Below, in pieces: positions 9,454-17,833 of a DNA stretch of 64,000 nt. The notes under the pieces were generated by a model that saw only the letters and a list, made by a program, of their open reading frames with translations, did no database searches and was not told the origin of the DNA. Position 1 is the first letter of the stretch, and the number at the start of each line of letters is the position of its first letter. Source of the stretch: Xanthomonas fragariae (lineage in GTDB: Bacteria; Pseudomonadota; Gammaproteobacteria; Xanthomonadales; Xanthomonadaceae); assembly GCF_017603965.1 (NCBI RefSeq), contig NZ_CP071955.1:2976001-3040000 (forward strand). Reading direction: 5' to 3'. The position numbers and the translations under genes are program-made.

Positions 9454-10089
9454 TTATGTTGCATTCACACGTATGGCGGCGATATCAAGCGTGTGGTTCA
9501 TCTTGTCAGATTTCGCCTTTAGGTAGTTTTGATTGTGCTTCGTCAGGAACGTACCGGTCGGTAGCATCTCGACGATGGTGATGCCGTGCTTCTCGAGTTG
9601 CTTGCGCTTGTCGGGGTTGTTCGAGAGCAGTCGGATGCGCGGGCACCCTAGGGCGAGCAGCATCTCGGCCGCTGCCTTATAGTTGCGTAGATCGGCTTCG
9701 TATCCGAGCCTCAGATTGGCCTCATAAGTGTCCATCCCTTCGATCTGCAGAAGGTAGGTGTCGAGTTTGTTGTAAAGCCCGATCCCCCGCCCCTCCTGAC
9801 GCAGGTAGAGCAGGTATCCGCCGTCATCTGCAATCCTCCTCAGGGCCTCGTGGAGTTGATGCCTGCAGTCGCAACGTTCGCTGCCAAACACGTCTCCGGT
9901 CATGCATTCAGAGTGAAAACGCACCAAAGGGATGCGCACGTCAGGGCCGAGACCAATCGCAAAGTGCTCATCAGGCTCGCACAAGTTCTTGAATGTGTAA
10001 AAGTTCGCTGGCTTCACGCCTCCAGATAGTTGGATCGGAACTCTCGCACGGATCGACGCAATCTCGACCGTCGTCTGATCACCGTCCAT
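9454..10089 (-). CDS. GTP cyclohydrolase II (ToxB-like)
   Basis: 211 residues, the single-domain RibA type without the DHBP synthase half. It opens GTP to 2,5-diamino-6-ribosylamino-pyrimidinone phosphate. The zinc-binding pattern RFHSECMTGDVFGSERCDC and the catalytic RQEGRGIGLYNKL are intact; NNPDKRKQL gives the substrate-binding end. Being outside a riboflavin operon and next to WD40 and RibD-type genes points to ToxB-type secondary metabolism. It is the first gene of the leftward operon, with GGAGGTGA immediately upstream of ATG 10089. Confidence 0.95.
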   Translation of the reverse strand: MDGDQTTVEIASIRARVPIQLSGGVKPANFYTFKNLCEPDEHFAIGLGPDVRIPLVRFHSECMTGDVFGSERCDCRHQLHEALRRIADDGGYLLYLRQEGRGIGLYNKLDTYLLQIEGMDTYEANLRLGYEADLRNYKAAAEMLLALGCPRIRLLSNNPDKRKQLEKHGITIVEMLPTGTFLTKHNQNYLKAKSDKMNHTLDIAAIRVNAT

Positions 10090-10154
10090 GTCACCTCCAT
10101 TATAGAGTTTGCGCTCTGGAACACCAAGACACTAAACGATTATAATTGTCGCTG

Positions 10155-10183
10155 ATCCTATACTACAGGTAAAACTGTATCAA
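10155..10183 (-). promoter_or_regulatory. Putative promoter with embedded palindromic operator for the leftward cluster operon
   Basis: On the minus strand TTGATA (10178-10183), a 17-bp spacer and TAGGAT (10155-10160) form a fair sigma-70-type promoter. Inside it lies the palindrome TACAG-N6-CTGTA (10164-10179), suitable for a dimeric regulator. It sits in the gap between divergent transcription units. No regulator gene is seen in the cluster. This is a pattern match only. Confidence 0.35.
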
Positions 10184-10480
10184 CTCACTTGCAAAGCGTC
10201 AACTCAAGGAATACCGACAAACTGGATGATCCGCTGGCTTTCTTCAGAGGAATTCGGCGGCGCTCACGTGCGCGAGATACACAATCTTTAGTGGACTCCG
10301 ATTGTGGTGCGGTGCCCTTGGACGGCGGCTCTATCTGCACTCGATACATGCAAGAGCGAGCGTTTCGCTGAGACCTTTGCCGAACCCGCTGATCCTTGGA
10401 AGACCACGCCGTCTTTGAAGGCCAGTGCGAAGGGGACTGATGCGATACCAAAGCGCCGCTTGCGCCATGAATGAGCAACG
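10184..10480. other. Non-coding part of the divergent intergenic region
   Basis: About 300 bp between the leftward promoter and the FGE-like gene. No convincing gene. Any promoter for the rightward gene must be here, but I do not see a clear -35/-10 pair. Confidence 0.4.
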
Positions 10481-11536
10481 ATGGAAACCGACATGAAGCC
10501 GCTATCACCAAGCGAGACCTATGCCCGCGACGCCAGCAATCACGAAGCGTGCGTGTTCGCACCTTTGGGCCCGCCTTCGGTCGTCAACGATCGCGAAGCG
10601 ATGGGCTATGGACCCGGCTATGTTCATGCGCGCCTGCCCGATCACGACAAACTGGCGGAAGCGTGCCGAGACCTCTCGGCAGAGGAGCTGATCAAGGTCC
10701 TCGACGATGCCTCCGCACCGCTTGAGCAGCGCATCGGGGCAGGCACGCGTCTCAACCAAATCGGGGATATCCGGCTTGATGTGCAGTCGCCCAACATGAT
10801 CGAGTTGCCCGCGGTCTCGGCAAAGATCGGTCTGGCGCGCGACCAAATCGACGCCGTTTTGAGCGAGAATGACGGCCTGTTTCTAGAGCGGTCATGGATT
10901 GAGAAGGAATGCCCGGAGCATCAGGTCGACCTCGACCGCTTCGCGATCGGCAAATACCCGGTGACAAACGCGGAATACATGGAGTTTCTGCGCGCCACGA
11001 AGTCGAGCGAAATTCCATCCAGCTGGCGGTTCGGGCGCTACCCCAGCAGCCGCGGCAACCACCCTGTCTACTCGGTCTCTCCTGCCGGCGCCGAGACCTA
11101 CGCGGCGTGGCTGGCGGACCTGACTGGCCGCAAATTCCGACTGCCGACAGAGGCGGAATGGGAATACGCGGCATCGGGGCCCGATCACTTGGAGTTTCCC
11201 TGGGGCGACACATTCCAGGTCGATCTGTCCAACACCGCCGAGTCAGGGCTCTTCACCACGACGCCGGTCGGCTGTTTTCCCGACGGTGTGTCGCCCTTCG
11301 GCGTCCATGACTTAGCGGGCAATGTCGAAGAGTTGGTGGCCGATGTCTACGGCGCCTATCCGGGCGGGACGGAGATACACGATGACCTCGCGCTGGCTTT
11401 CGCCGAAGGGTATCGGGTTGCGCGTGGCGGCAGCTTCACACGGTTCCGGGACCTGGCCCGCACCCGCCGTCGGCACGGCGCCTTCCCGCGCGAGATCTAC
11501 GTCATCGGCTTCCGCTTGGCAGAAACGCTGTCTTAG
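10481..11536 (+). CDS. FGE/sulfatase-modifying-factor-like protein (ToxD-like)
   Basis: 351 residues. Residues from about 145 to the end match the formylglycine-generating-enzyme fold: IGKYPVTNAEYMEFL, RLPTEAEWEYAA, PWGDTF, DLAGNVEEL, RVARGGSF and a final GFRL. The two copper-binding cysteines of true FGEs, which follow the RGGS strand, are absent (RGGSFTRFRDLARTRRR). The DinB-like domain with the iron-binding histidines of EgtB is also absent. It is therefore neither a standard FGE nor EgtB. ToxD of toxoflavin clusters belongs to the same fold and has no settled mechanism. The N-terminal 140 residues are helical and unrecognised. It is transcribed alone, divergent from the cyclohydrolase operon. 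ATG 10493 is an alternative start. Confidence 0.85.
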   Translation: METDMKPLSPSETYARDASNHEACVFAPLGPPSVVNDREAMGYGPGYVHARLPDHDKLAEACRDLSAEELIKVLDDASAPLEQRIGAGTRLNQIGDIRLDVQSPNMIELPAVSAKIGLARDQIDAVLSENDGLFLERSWIEKECPEHQVDLDRFAIGKYPVTNAEYMEFLRATKSSEIPSSWRFGRYPSSRGNHPVYSVSPAGAETYAAWLADLTGRKFRLPTEAEWEYAASGPDHLEFPWGDTFQVDLSNTAESGLFTTTPVGCFPDGVSPFGVHDLAGNVEELVADVYGAYPGGTEIHDDLALAFAEGYRVARGGSFTRFRDLARTRRRHGAFPREIYVIGFRLAETLS

Positions 11537-11611
11537 AGTGTGATCGTCCGCCCCGCGACCTGTTCGCGGGCGGGACTTGGACAAGTCTATCGCGCTGGAT
11601 GAAGGGATTCG

Positions 11612-12601
11612 TTAAGCCGCAGAGCGCTTTGCAGCCACGATGACGCTCGGCATGTGATGCTCGAGCTCATAGACCTTGATGTCGGTGCAGTTCAGTTCCG
11701 CCAGGTCGCGCTGCACCTCTTGGATGCTCTCCAAGTACCCATCACGGGTATTTAGGATCATCTTCATCGAAAAGGTGTGGTTATTCGACGGGTTCTTTGG
11801 GTCCTCCTCGTCCATGAAGAATTTTCCAACGAAGATACTCCCACCCGGCGTGATCGCGTTCACGGCGCGGCGCAGGATATTAATTTTCTCGTCGGCGCCG
11901 TAGCTGTGAAGCACGTCGTTGATCAGCACAGCGTCGTACTCGCCCACGATCTCCATCTTCCGTGCATCGCCGGGGACAAGCGTGACTCGGCCCAGCAGGT
12001 CGGTCGGCATGCTTTGCTTGGCGTAGTCGATTGCCACGGGCAGGTCATAGACCGTCGCCTGCGCCTCGGGCTTGAGTCGCAGCACCTCGGCCGAGAACGC
12101 GCCATGCCCGCCGCCGACATCGATGAGGGACGTAAAGCCGTTCGCGTAGTCGCAGATGATCGGCGCCGTCTTGGTTATTCTCTCCCGGTTTGAGGCTTTG
12201 ACCATGTCGAGATAGGTGAAGATCGAGTCTGTGCTGAAGACCGTGTCCTCGCGACTGCTTTCGGGCTTCGCTTTCAACATGCTGGCGAGCTTGAGCCATT
12301 CGCTGACTTCGTCGCGGTAGTTCTCAAGCGCCCCGATCTCTTCGTCGCCAATTGATGCTTTCAGCTCTGCGTCGAGCGACACCGCGGCCCCGTCTGTTTG
12401 CAGAACCCCGAACTGAACCAGGCAGTTGATCAGCGCGCACAGACGCGGGGCCTTGACCCCGAACGCGTCGGACAATGTGTCGATGGGCGCCGGCTGATCT
12501 GCTGCCATAAGATGCTCAAACAAGCCGAGTTCCATTGCCCCAAACAGGATGCAGGATCTCCGATAATCGGTCGCGATGCTCTCCAATAACGGCGTCTTCA
12601 T
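11612..12601 (-). CDS. SAM-dependent methyltransferase, O-methyltransferase family 2
   Basis: 329 residues. An N-terminal winged-helix dimerisation region (LCALINCLVQFGVL) is followed by a Rossmann methyltransferase core with motif I LIDVGGGHGAF and the acidic region YDLPVAIDYA. A later DVLHSYGADEKINILRRA corresponds to the conserved catalytic-loop stretch of this family. In this cluster it is a candidate for methylating the heterocycle, the job of ToxA in toxoflavin synthesis. It is longer than and of a different subfamily from ToxA, so that role is inference. Last gene of the right-hand leftward operon; its end converges with the FGE-like gene. Confidence 0.85.
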   Translation of the reverse strand: MKTPLLESIATDYRRSCILFGAMELGLFEHLMAADQPAPIDTLSDAFGVKAPRLCALINCLVQFGVLQTDGAAVSLDAELKASIGDEEIGALENYRDEVSEWLKLASMLKAKPESSREDTVFSTDSIFTYLDMVKASNRERITKTAPIICDYANGFTSLIDVGGGHGAFSAEVLRLKPEAQATVYDLPVAIDYAKQSMPTDLLGRVTLVPGDARKMEIVGEYDAVLINDVLHSYGADEKINILRRAVNAITPGGSIFVGKFFMDEEDPKNPSNNHTFSMKMILNTRDGYLESIQEVQRDLAELNCTDIKVYELEHHMPSVIVAAKRSAA

Positions 12602-12678
12602 GGTCCGTCTCTTCCTTCTAAAGGCTGCTCAGCTGCGGACTGCGGCACGCAACCTGCGTTAATGGGACATCGCCCAGA

Positions 12679-13611
12679 TCACTTGGCGGTGCGGAACAAA
12701 AACAGCCCGTAGTGATCGCTTTCATCCGGGTACAACTTCTGAAGCGTGTATCCGGACCGCTGCATCACGTCTTCGACCTGGTGGGGGTAGAACTTCCGCA
12801 TCTGACCGATCTGGAAGACGTCGCCGGGCTGAAGCTTAAATTTCTTATCGATGGCGCCGATGGTGACGACCTGATCCTCTGTGCTGACGATGTTGGGCCG
12901 TACGACCAGGTCATCGCGGTCAAAGCTCACCTCGTATTTGAACTTCGAGATGTCGAAATTCGCGTCCATCCACTCGTTGAGGTTCTTGAGACAATGCAAG
13001 GCGAAAAGATCGTTCAGCCCGTATTCGTCTTTGTAGGCCTTCACAATCTTGCGGTCGTCGTCCTTCACAAGATCGACGCCGAGCAGGATGAAGTGGTCCT
13101 GGCTTTGCGACTTGGCGATGGAGGAGAAGAGATCCGTGGCTTCCTTGTCCGTGAGGTTGCTCAGGTTGCTTCCCAGGAACAGGAACAAGGAGGTGGCACT
13201 GGTGTGCTTCACCTGCGCAAGGCCGCCGTGGAAGTCTGACGCTATGGTCTGAATGTCCAGCTTCGGAAACGCGGCGCTGATCTGTTCATGCAGCTTCCGC
13301 AAGATGTCGTCGTTGATGTCGACGCCGATGTACTGATGCGGCGGGCTGACGGCAGTCAACGCTTCGAGAAGCGGGTAGAGCTTGTCGCCGTTGCCGCACC
13401 CAAGTTCTACAATCGCAGCGTTTTGCGATTCCGCGATGATCGAGGCCGCTTCCTGTTTCAGCAGGCGGAACTCGGCCTTCTTGAGGTAGTAATCCTTGCA
13501 GTCGCTCAATTTCGCGAAGTAAGCGGAGCCGATATCGTCATAGAGGAAAAAGGACGGAACCCGCATCGGGTTTTCCTCTAGGGCGGCTATTAATTCTTGC
13601 TTCATGTCCAT
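12679..13611 (-). CDS. EgtD-like (histidine N-alpha-methyltransferase family) methyltransferase
   Basis: 310 residues, close to the size of EgtD. Family features: FLYDDIGSAYFAKL and DYYLKKAEF near the N-terminus, then the SAM motif IVELGCGNGDKLYPLLEAL, YIGVDIND, and LFLFLGSNLSNL. Start ATG 13611 is fixed by GGAGGTGA 5 nt upstream; the same frame stays open upstream to the poly-G tract of the aminotransferase gene but is not expected to be translated. EgtD trimethylates histidine in ergothioneine synthesis. No EgtA, EgtC or EgtE is here, so it more likely methylates an amino-acid or amino-heterocycle substrate of this cluster (inference). Confidence 0.85.
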   Translation of the reverse strand: MDMKQELIAALEENPMRVPSFFLYDDIGSAYFAKLSDCKDYYLKKAEFRLLKQEAASIIAESQNAAIVELGCGNGDKLYPLLEALTAVSPPHQYIGVDINDDILRKLHEQISAAFPKLDIQTIASDFHGGLAQVKHTSATSLFLFLGSNLSNLTDKEATDLFSSIAKSQSQDHFILLGVDLVKDDDRKIVKAYKDEYGLNDLFALHCLKNLNEWMDANFDISKFKYEVSFDRDDLVVRPNIVSTEDQVVTIGAIDKKFKLQPGDVFQIGQMRKFYPHQVEDVMQRSGYTLQKLYPDESDHYGLFLFRTAK

Positions 13612-13802
13612 GTGGTCACCTCCGTTGTTATTGATCAGGCGTGCGATGCTGCAGACGGTCGCCACACTGGGCGACACCCAAGTCTCTCTCGGTCTGCCGG
13701 TGTGGGTGGCCGGGCTTAGCGCCACGGTCATGCGATGCGCGCGCGTCGCCCGAAACGGCCCCGAGGTTGGCGTGGCGCAGGCGCAAGGTCGCTTCCCGTC
13801 AA

Positions 13803-15191
13803 TCAACGCAAGACGCCCCCCCCCCCCACGACCTCTTCCACACCCGCAGTCTCGGGCGCAGCGCGTCCCTTCTTGCGCGCGTAGTAGTCTCTCAGGATCA
13901 GCAGGGAGTTATGAAAGTTCCGCTCCGGCACCGAGAGCGACAGCCGTATGTAGTAGACACCCGTCGTGTTCTTCGAGTTGTCGTGAAAGCAGCGCTCCGA
14001 CAGGATGCAAACGCCGTGCTTGAGCGCGAGCTCTTCTTGGTCGGCGATCTCATTGCTGGTCACCATCTCCTGCAGTTGCAGAAGCACGTTGAAGCCCGCA
14101 TCCAGAACGATGTCGTGCGGCGCCTCGGTTCCAAAGATCTCAACGATGTTTTGGTAGTTGCGCGCGATCCGACCCTCCAGCACGTGGACCTCATCGACAT
14201 AGGCCGCAACGAAGTTCGCAATGAATTCGTCAACACCGACTTCGCAGGCCGGGAAATCCGAGGGGTACTGGCGCACCGCATCGCGGAAATGCCTGCGCGC
14301 GAACCGCACTACGCTGTCGGCCTCAGCAACCCCGATCTTGCTGGCAAGTTGCCCGATGCGACAAAGCGCCAGTGTCGGCGTCCCAAACACGACGGGGTTG
14401 AGGCTTCTTGCGCGTATCTCAGCTTCCAGCCCTCGGATGTATCGCTTCTCCATAAGCAGGAACCCAAGGCGGAGACCGGCGAGGCTAAGCGACTTCGACG
14501 GCGAGTCGATCACAAAACAAAGCCCGTCGAGGATGTAGTCGTAGACGAGTTTCGAGATGTCGTCGGTATCGTCCCAAGGCATCAGGCACACCCGGTCGAC
14601 GATCACCAGGCATCCGTTGGCCTGCGCCCAGTTCAGCACCTCCTCGTAGTACCGCGCCGATCTCAGTACACCGCTGGGATTATGCGGCAGGGAGATGATG
14701 ATTACCCTGGGTTGAATCTTGCCCAGGCGCTCCAGGACATAATCGATCTCCGGCACTATCACGCCCTGGTGGGTCACCTCCAAGTATTGGATGCCGAACC
14801 GGTTCATGAGCGAGCTGTAGACCGGGAACGACACACCAATCATCGCAACCGTGTCGCTGCTCTGCAGATGCCCCTCGTGCAGGAAGTACGATAAAAGGCA
14901 ATGCGCGCCATCGGCCGCGCCATTCGACAGGGCGCAACTGATCCGGCGCGTGCTGCCGACTTGTTTTTGTTCGCAAATCTCAATGATGTCCGTGATGTAT
15001 TTGCCGCCCACCGACCGCCCGTAATTCCGGTAGCTCAGGTCATGCTGTATCTCGAAATGAAGCGCGTCTTTGATGCACTGCATCGTGGGCTGCCAGTTGA
15101 CACCGGCGGACATCTCGGTGATGCCAATGGACTGGGACGCTCGCGTGAACAAACTGAAGGACTGATAGATGTTTTCAGAAGGTTCGATCAT
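13803..15191 (-). CDS. PLP-dependent aminotransferase class I/II
   Basis: 462 residues. Recognisable elements: LSNGAADGAHCLLSYFL at the cofactor-phosphate side, LPHNPSGVL (Asn ligand of the substrate carboxylate), IVDRVCL with the pyridine-N aspartate, and DSPSKSLSLAGLRLGF carrying the Schiff-base lysine. It probably transaminates an amino acid that feeds the heterocycle, or acts on a cluster intermediate. The last residues VGGGG come from a run of 12 G, so the C-terminus depends on the exact tract length. First gene of the operon aminotransferase, EgtD-like, O-methyltransferase. ATG 15191 has only a weak ribosome-binding site. Confidence 0.85.
   Translation of the reverse strand: MIEPSENIYQSFSLFTRASQSIGITEMSAGVNWQPTMQCIKDALHFEIQHDLSYRNYGRSVGGKYITDIIEICEQKQVGSTRRISCALSNGAADGAHCLLSYFLHEGHLQSSDTVAMIGVSFPVYSSLMNRFGIQYLEVTHQGVIVPEIDYVLERLGKIQPRVIIISLPHNPSGVLRSARYYEEVLNWAQANGCLVIVDRVCLMPWDDTDDISKLVYDYILDGLCFVIDSPSKSLSLAGLRLGFLLMEKRYIRGLEAEIRARSLNPVVFGTPTLALCRIGQLASKIGVAEADSVVRFARRHFRDAVRQYPSDFPACEVGVDEFIANFVAAYVDEVHVLEGRIARNYQNIVEIFGTEAPHDIVLDAGFNVLLQLQEMVTSNEIADQEELALKHGVCILSERCFHDNSKNTTGVYYIRLSLSVPERNFHNSLLILRDYYARKKGRAAPETAGVEEVVGGGGVLR
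13816..13827 (-). repeat. Run of 12 G in the 3' end of the aminotransferase gene
   Basis: C12 on the plus strand, G12 on the coding strand. With 12 G the gene ends GGGGVLR-stop at 13803. With 13 G, or a -1 slip, the frame runs without a stop into the downstream EgtD-like gene. With 11 G it ends a few codons later (ASCVD). Confidence 0.9.
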
Positions 15192-15492
15192 GACGTTCTA
15201 CAGCATTAGGGGCCCGACCTGGCATTGTTGCCGTTAACCGTGCGTAATCTGACGCCGAGGCCAGAGAGGGGTGCGCGGTCTGTTACAAGTACTTCTGTCT
15301 TCTGGCGACTCTATCGCATGAGCGCCTTAATGCTGTACCTCAATCACAGATATAACCTATACGAGGGGCAGACTCAACTTCCAAGTGCAACACCTTTGCC
15401 AAGTGTAGGGTGTTGAGATGGGAAAACAGTACAGTCATCTGAGCTCAGAGGAGTGAACCGCCCCGGGAATCGCGGAGGCTGTTTGATCTAAG

Positions 15493-16404
15493 TCAGGCCG
15501 CCACCGCGGCGGCTTGACTGGCGATTTGTTGATAGTAGTTTGCTTCGGCCTCTGCTGGCGGGATGTAGCCGATGGATTGGAGCAGGCGCCGGCTGTTGAA
15601 CCAGCTCACCCATTCCAGGGTGGCCAGTTCCACGGCTTGTCGGGTCTTCCATGGCCCACGGCGGTGAATCATCTCGGCCTTGTATAGACCATTGATCGTC
15701 TCGGCCAAGGCGTTGTCGTTATCGCCCGTGCTGCCCACCGAGGGCTCAATGCCGGCCTGCGCCAGGCGCTCGCTGTAGCGGATGCTCAGGTATTGCACCC
15801 CGCGGTCGGAGTGATGGATCAAGCCGTCCTCATGGCCAGGTTGGCGTGCATGTAGCGCCTGCTCCAGCGCATCAAGAACGAAGTCGGTGGTCATGGACTG
15901 GCTGACCCGCCAGCCCACGATGCGCCGGGCAAAGACATCCACGATGAAGGCGACATACAGCCAGCCCTGCCAGGTCGAGACGTAAGTGAAATCGGAGACC
16001 CACAGCTGATTGGGCCGGGCAGCCTGGAACTGCCGGTTCACCTTGTCCAGCGGGCATGGGGTCTTGGCGTCACTGACCGTGGTGCGCACCGCCTTGCCAC
16101 GCCGCACCCCACGCAAGCCCAGTCGGCGCATCAGCCGCTCGACCGTGCAACGGGCCACGGCCTGGCCTTCCCGGTGCAGCTGCTTCCAGACCTTGTCAGC
16201 ACCGTAAACCTCCAGGTGCTCGCTCCAGAGCGTTTGAATCTTCGGCATCAGTTCGCGATCGCGCTGTGCCCGGGCACTCAGTAACGAAGGATCGCGTTGT
16301 CGTGCTGCGTGGCGGCGATAGGCCGATGGGGCGATCTGTAATACCGCACAGATCGGCTCGACCCCGAAGCTCTTGCGCTGCGCATCAACCAGGGAGTACA
16401 TCAC
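15493..16404 (-). CDS. IS3-family orfB transposase
   Basis: 303 residues with the DDE core: [11 protein letters not shown] (Asp), [11 protein letters not shown] (Asp), [14 protein letters not shown] (Glu). Compared with the other copies the stretch before NALAE is one residue shorter (GDNDNALAE against [10 protein letters not shown]). It overlaps orfA by 4 bp in the -1 frame, as usual for IS3. Confidence 0.88.
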   Translation of the reverse strand: MMYSLVDAQRKSFGVEPICAVLQIAPSAYRRHAARQRDPSLLSARAQRDRELMPKIQTLWSEHLEVYGADKVWKQLHREGQAVARCTVERLMRRLGLRGVRRGKAVRTTVSDAKTPCPLDKVNRQFQAARPNQLWVSDFTYVSTWQGWLYVAFIVDVFARRIVGWRVSQSMTTDFVLDALEQALHARQPGHEDGLIHHSDRGVQYLSIRYSERLAQAGIEPSVGSTGDNDNALAETINGLYKAEMIHRRGPWKTRQAVELATLEWVSWFNSRRLLQSIGYIPPAEAEANYYQQIASQAAAVAA

Positions 16405-16721
16405 TTCAGCCGGCGGTCGAGCTCCGCCTGGGCGAAAAACGCGCTAGAGACCTTGAGGATCTCGTTGGCCCGGCGCTGCTCCTTGTTCTCGCGTTCCAGC
16501 TCCTTGATCCGCTGTGCTTCGGTCGTGCTGACGCCTGTGCGCTTGCCGGCATCCACCTCCGCACGCTTGACCCATTCCAGCAGCGTCTGCGGCACGCAGC
16601 CAATCTTCTGCGCAATCGACTCAATGGCCGACCACAGCGAGGGGTAGTCCGCGCGATGTTCCTGCACCATCCGCACCGCCCGCTCACGCACTTCGGGGGA
16701 GAACTTGTTCGTCTTGTTCAT
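16401..16721 (-). CDS. IS3-family orfA
   Basis: 106 residues, [19 protein letters not shown]; a helix-turn-helix around [19 protein letters not shown] and a coiled coil around [19 protein letters not shown] translational frameshift near the overlap with orfB would give the full transposase. Confidence 0.88.
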   Translation of the reverse strand: MNKTNKFSPEVRERAVRMVQEHRADYPSLWSAIESIAQKIGCVPQTLLEWVKRAEVDAGKRTGVSTTEAQRIKELERENKEQRRANEILKVSSAFFAQAELDRRLK

Positions 16722-17833
16722 GGCTTCATCCTTTCAGGAGTTGAAGCCTCCGTAAAACCCGGGGCGGTTCAGAGCGTTCCGTGCTGCAGGTCGAGCGCGA
16801 TCAAGGAACCAGTCTTCGTGCGATCAGTCTCCGTCTTGGGCGCAGTGCCTCCACGCTGAGCCGCGAGGTCCGGCGCCTGGACGATGCGCTGTATTCGGCG
16901 GTCGGCTATCGAGCTCGGCGCACGGGCTGCGTCCGGAAGCGTCGTCTGGTGGAGGGCACGGCCTTGTTCCAGTGGGTCCACGACCGGTTGGTGTTTGATC
17001 GCTGGTCTCCTCAGCAGATCGCCGCCACACTGCGGGGCATGCATCCCGACGACGCTAGTCAACGCATCAGTCACGAGATGATCTACGCTGCGATCTATGC
17101 GCATCCTCGCGGTGGCCTGAAGCAGGCGCTGGTGCAGGCGTTGCGGCAGGGCAAGCCGCGGCGTGGGCTGCGGCGTACGACAGCGGCCGCGCGCTCCTGG
17201 GTGCCCGAAGCACTGCGTATCGTGCATCGTCCAGAGGAAGTGGAGACCCGGTTGATCCCGGGGCATTGGGAAGGCGACCTGATCAAAGGCGCGTTCAACC
17301 GCTCCTGCGTCGGCACGCTGGTCGAGCGCAAGACGCGCTTTGTGGTGCTGTGCAAGATGGATGGCTGCACGGCCCAGGCGGCCCTGGAGGGCTTCACCCG
17401 GCAGGTGGCCAAGTTGCCGGCGTTCCTGCGCGAGAGCCTGACCTACGACCGCGGCACGGAGCTGACCTGTTATGAAGCGCTGATGCACCGATTGAACATC
17501 GATGTATGGTTCGCCGATCCGCACGCACCATGGCAGCGTGGCAGCAACGAGAACACCAACGGATTATTGCGCCAGTTTCTGCCCAAGAGCGTGGACCTGT
17601 ACCAGGCCAGCCAGGAATACCTCAATCACGTGGCCAAGTTGATGAACGGGCGTCCTCGTCAGACATTGGGATGGACCACGCCAGCGGTGGCAATGGAAAA
17701 GGAAATTCTCCCCTTCAAATCACGTGTTGCACTTGATTCTTGAGACTGCCAGGTATCAGCGCCGTTCAAGCATGTAAAGAGCGGTTTCGCCGACGCTTGA
17801 CTGCGCGATGTCACACACCAAGCTGGGCGGCAG

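Larger units (their letters stand above)
15454..16771 (-). mobile_element. IS3-family element inserted in IS30 transposase, GAG target duplication
   Basis: 1318 bp bounded by TGAACCGCCCCGG and CCGGGGCGGTTCA, the same terminal sequence as the other IS3 copies but a diverged interior. GAG occurs on both sides (15451-15453 and 16772-16774), showing a simple insertion without later rearrangement. Confidence 0.9.
15418..17743 (+). pseudogene. IS30-family transposase split by IS3
   Basis: First 12 codons at 15418-15453 (MGKQYSHLSSEE), the remainder from 16775 (RSVLQVERDQG) to the stop at 17743. Joining across the IS and removing one GAG copy restores about 335 residues: an N-terminal HTH (LRAISLRLGRSASTLSREVRR), then the DDE core with HWEGDLIKGA, LTYDRGTEL and WQRGSNENTNGLLRQF. 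Insertion near codon 12 inactivates it. Confidence 0.9.
15371..17746 (+). mobile_element. IS30-family element, interrupted by an IS3 element
   Basis: Inverted ends share CTCAA-N4-CAAGTGCAACAC (left from about 15373, right from about 17744 inverted). It sits between the aminotransferase and MFS genes of the cluster. The transposase gene is split by the IS3 element at 15454-16771. Ends are accurate to about 2 bp. Confidence 0.85.

Noticed and set aside
6364..10089. Duplicate riboflavin operon
   Set aside because: Only cyclohydrolase II and RibD types occur; there is no DHBP synthase, lumazine synthase or riboflavin synthase, and WD40 and FGE-like genes point to azapteridine synthesis.
10288..10494. 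Minus-strand frame with a thioredoxin-like stretch (FGIASVPFALAFKDG)
   Set aside because: The similarity covers too few residues, there is no CxxC motif, and the frame lies in a divergent promoter region; could be a remnant but cannot be supported.
10481..13611. Ergothioneine cluster (EgtB plus EgtD)
   Set aside because: The FGE-like protein lacks the DinB domain and iron-binding histidines of EgtB, and no EgtA, EgtC or EgtE is present.
12679..13806. Longer version of the EgtD-like protein starting at 13806
   Set aside because: The first 65 residues are not protein-like and a perfect ribosome-binding site precedes ATG 13611; kept only as the possible slippage linker.
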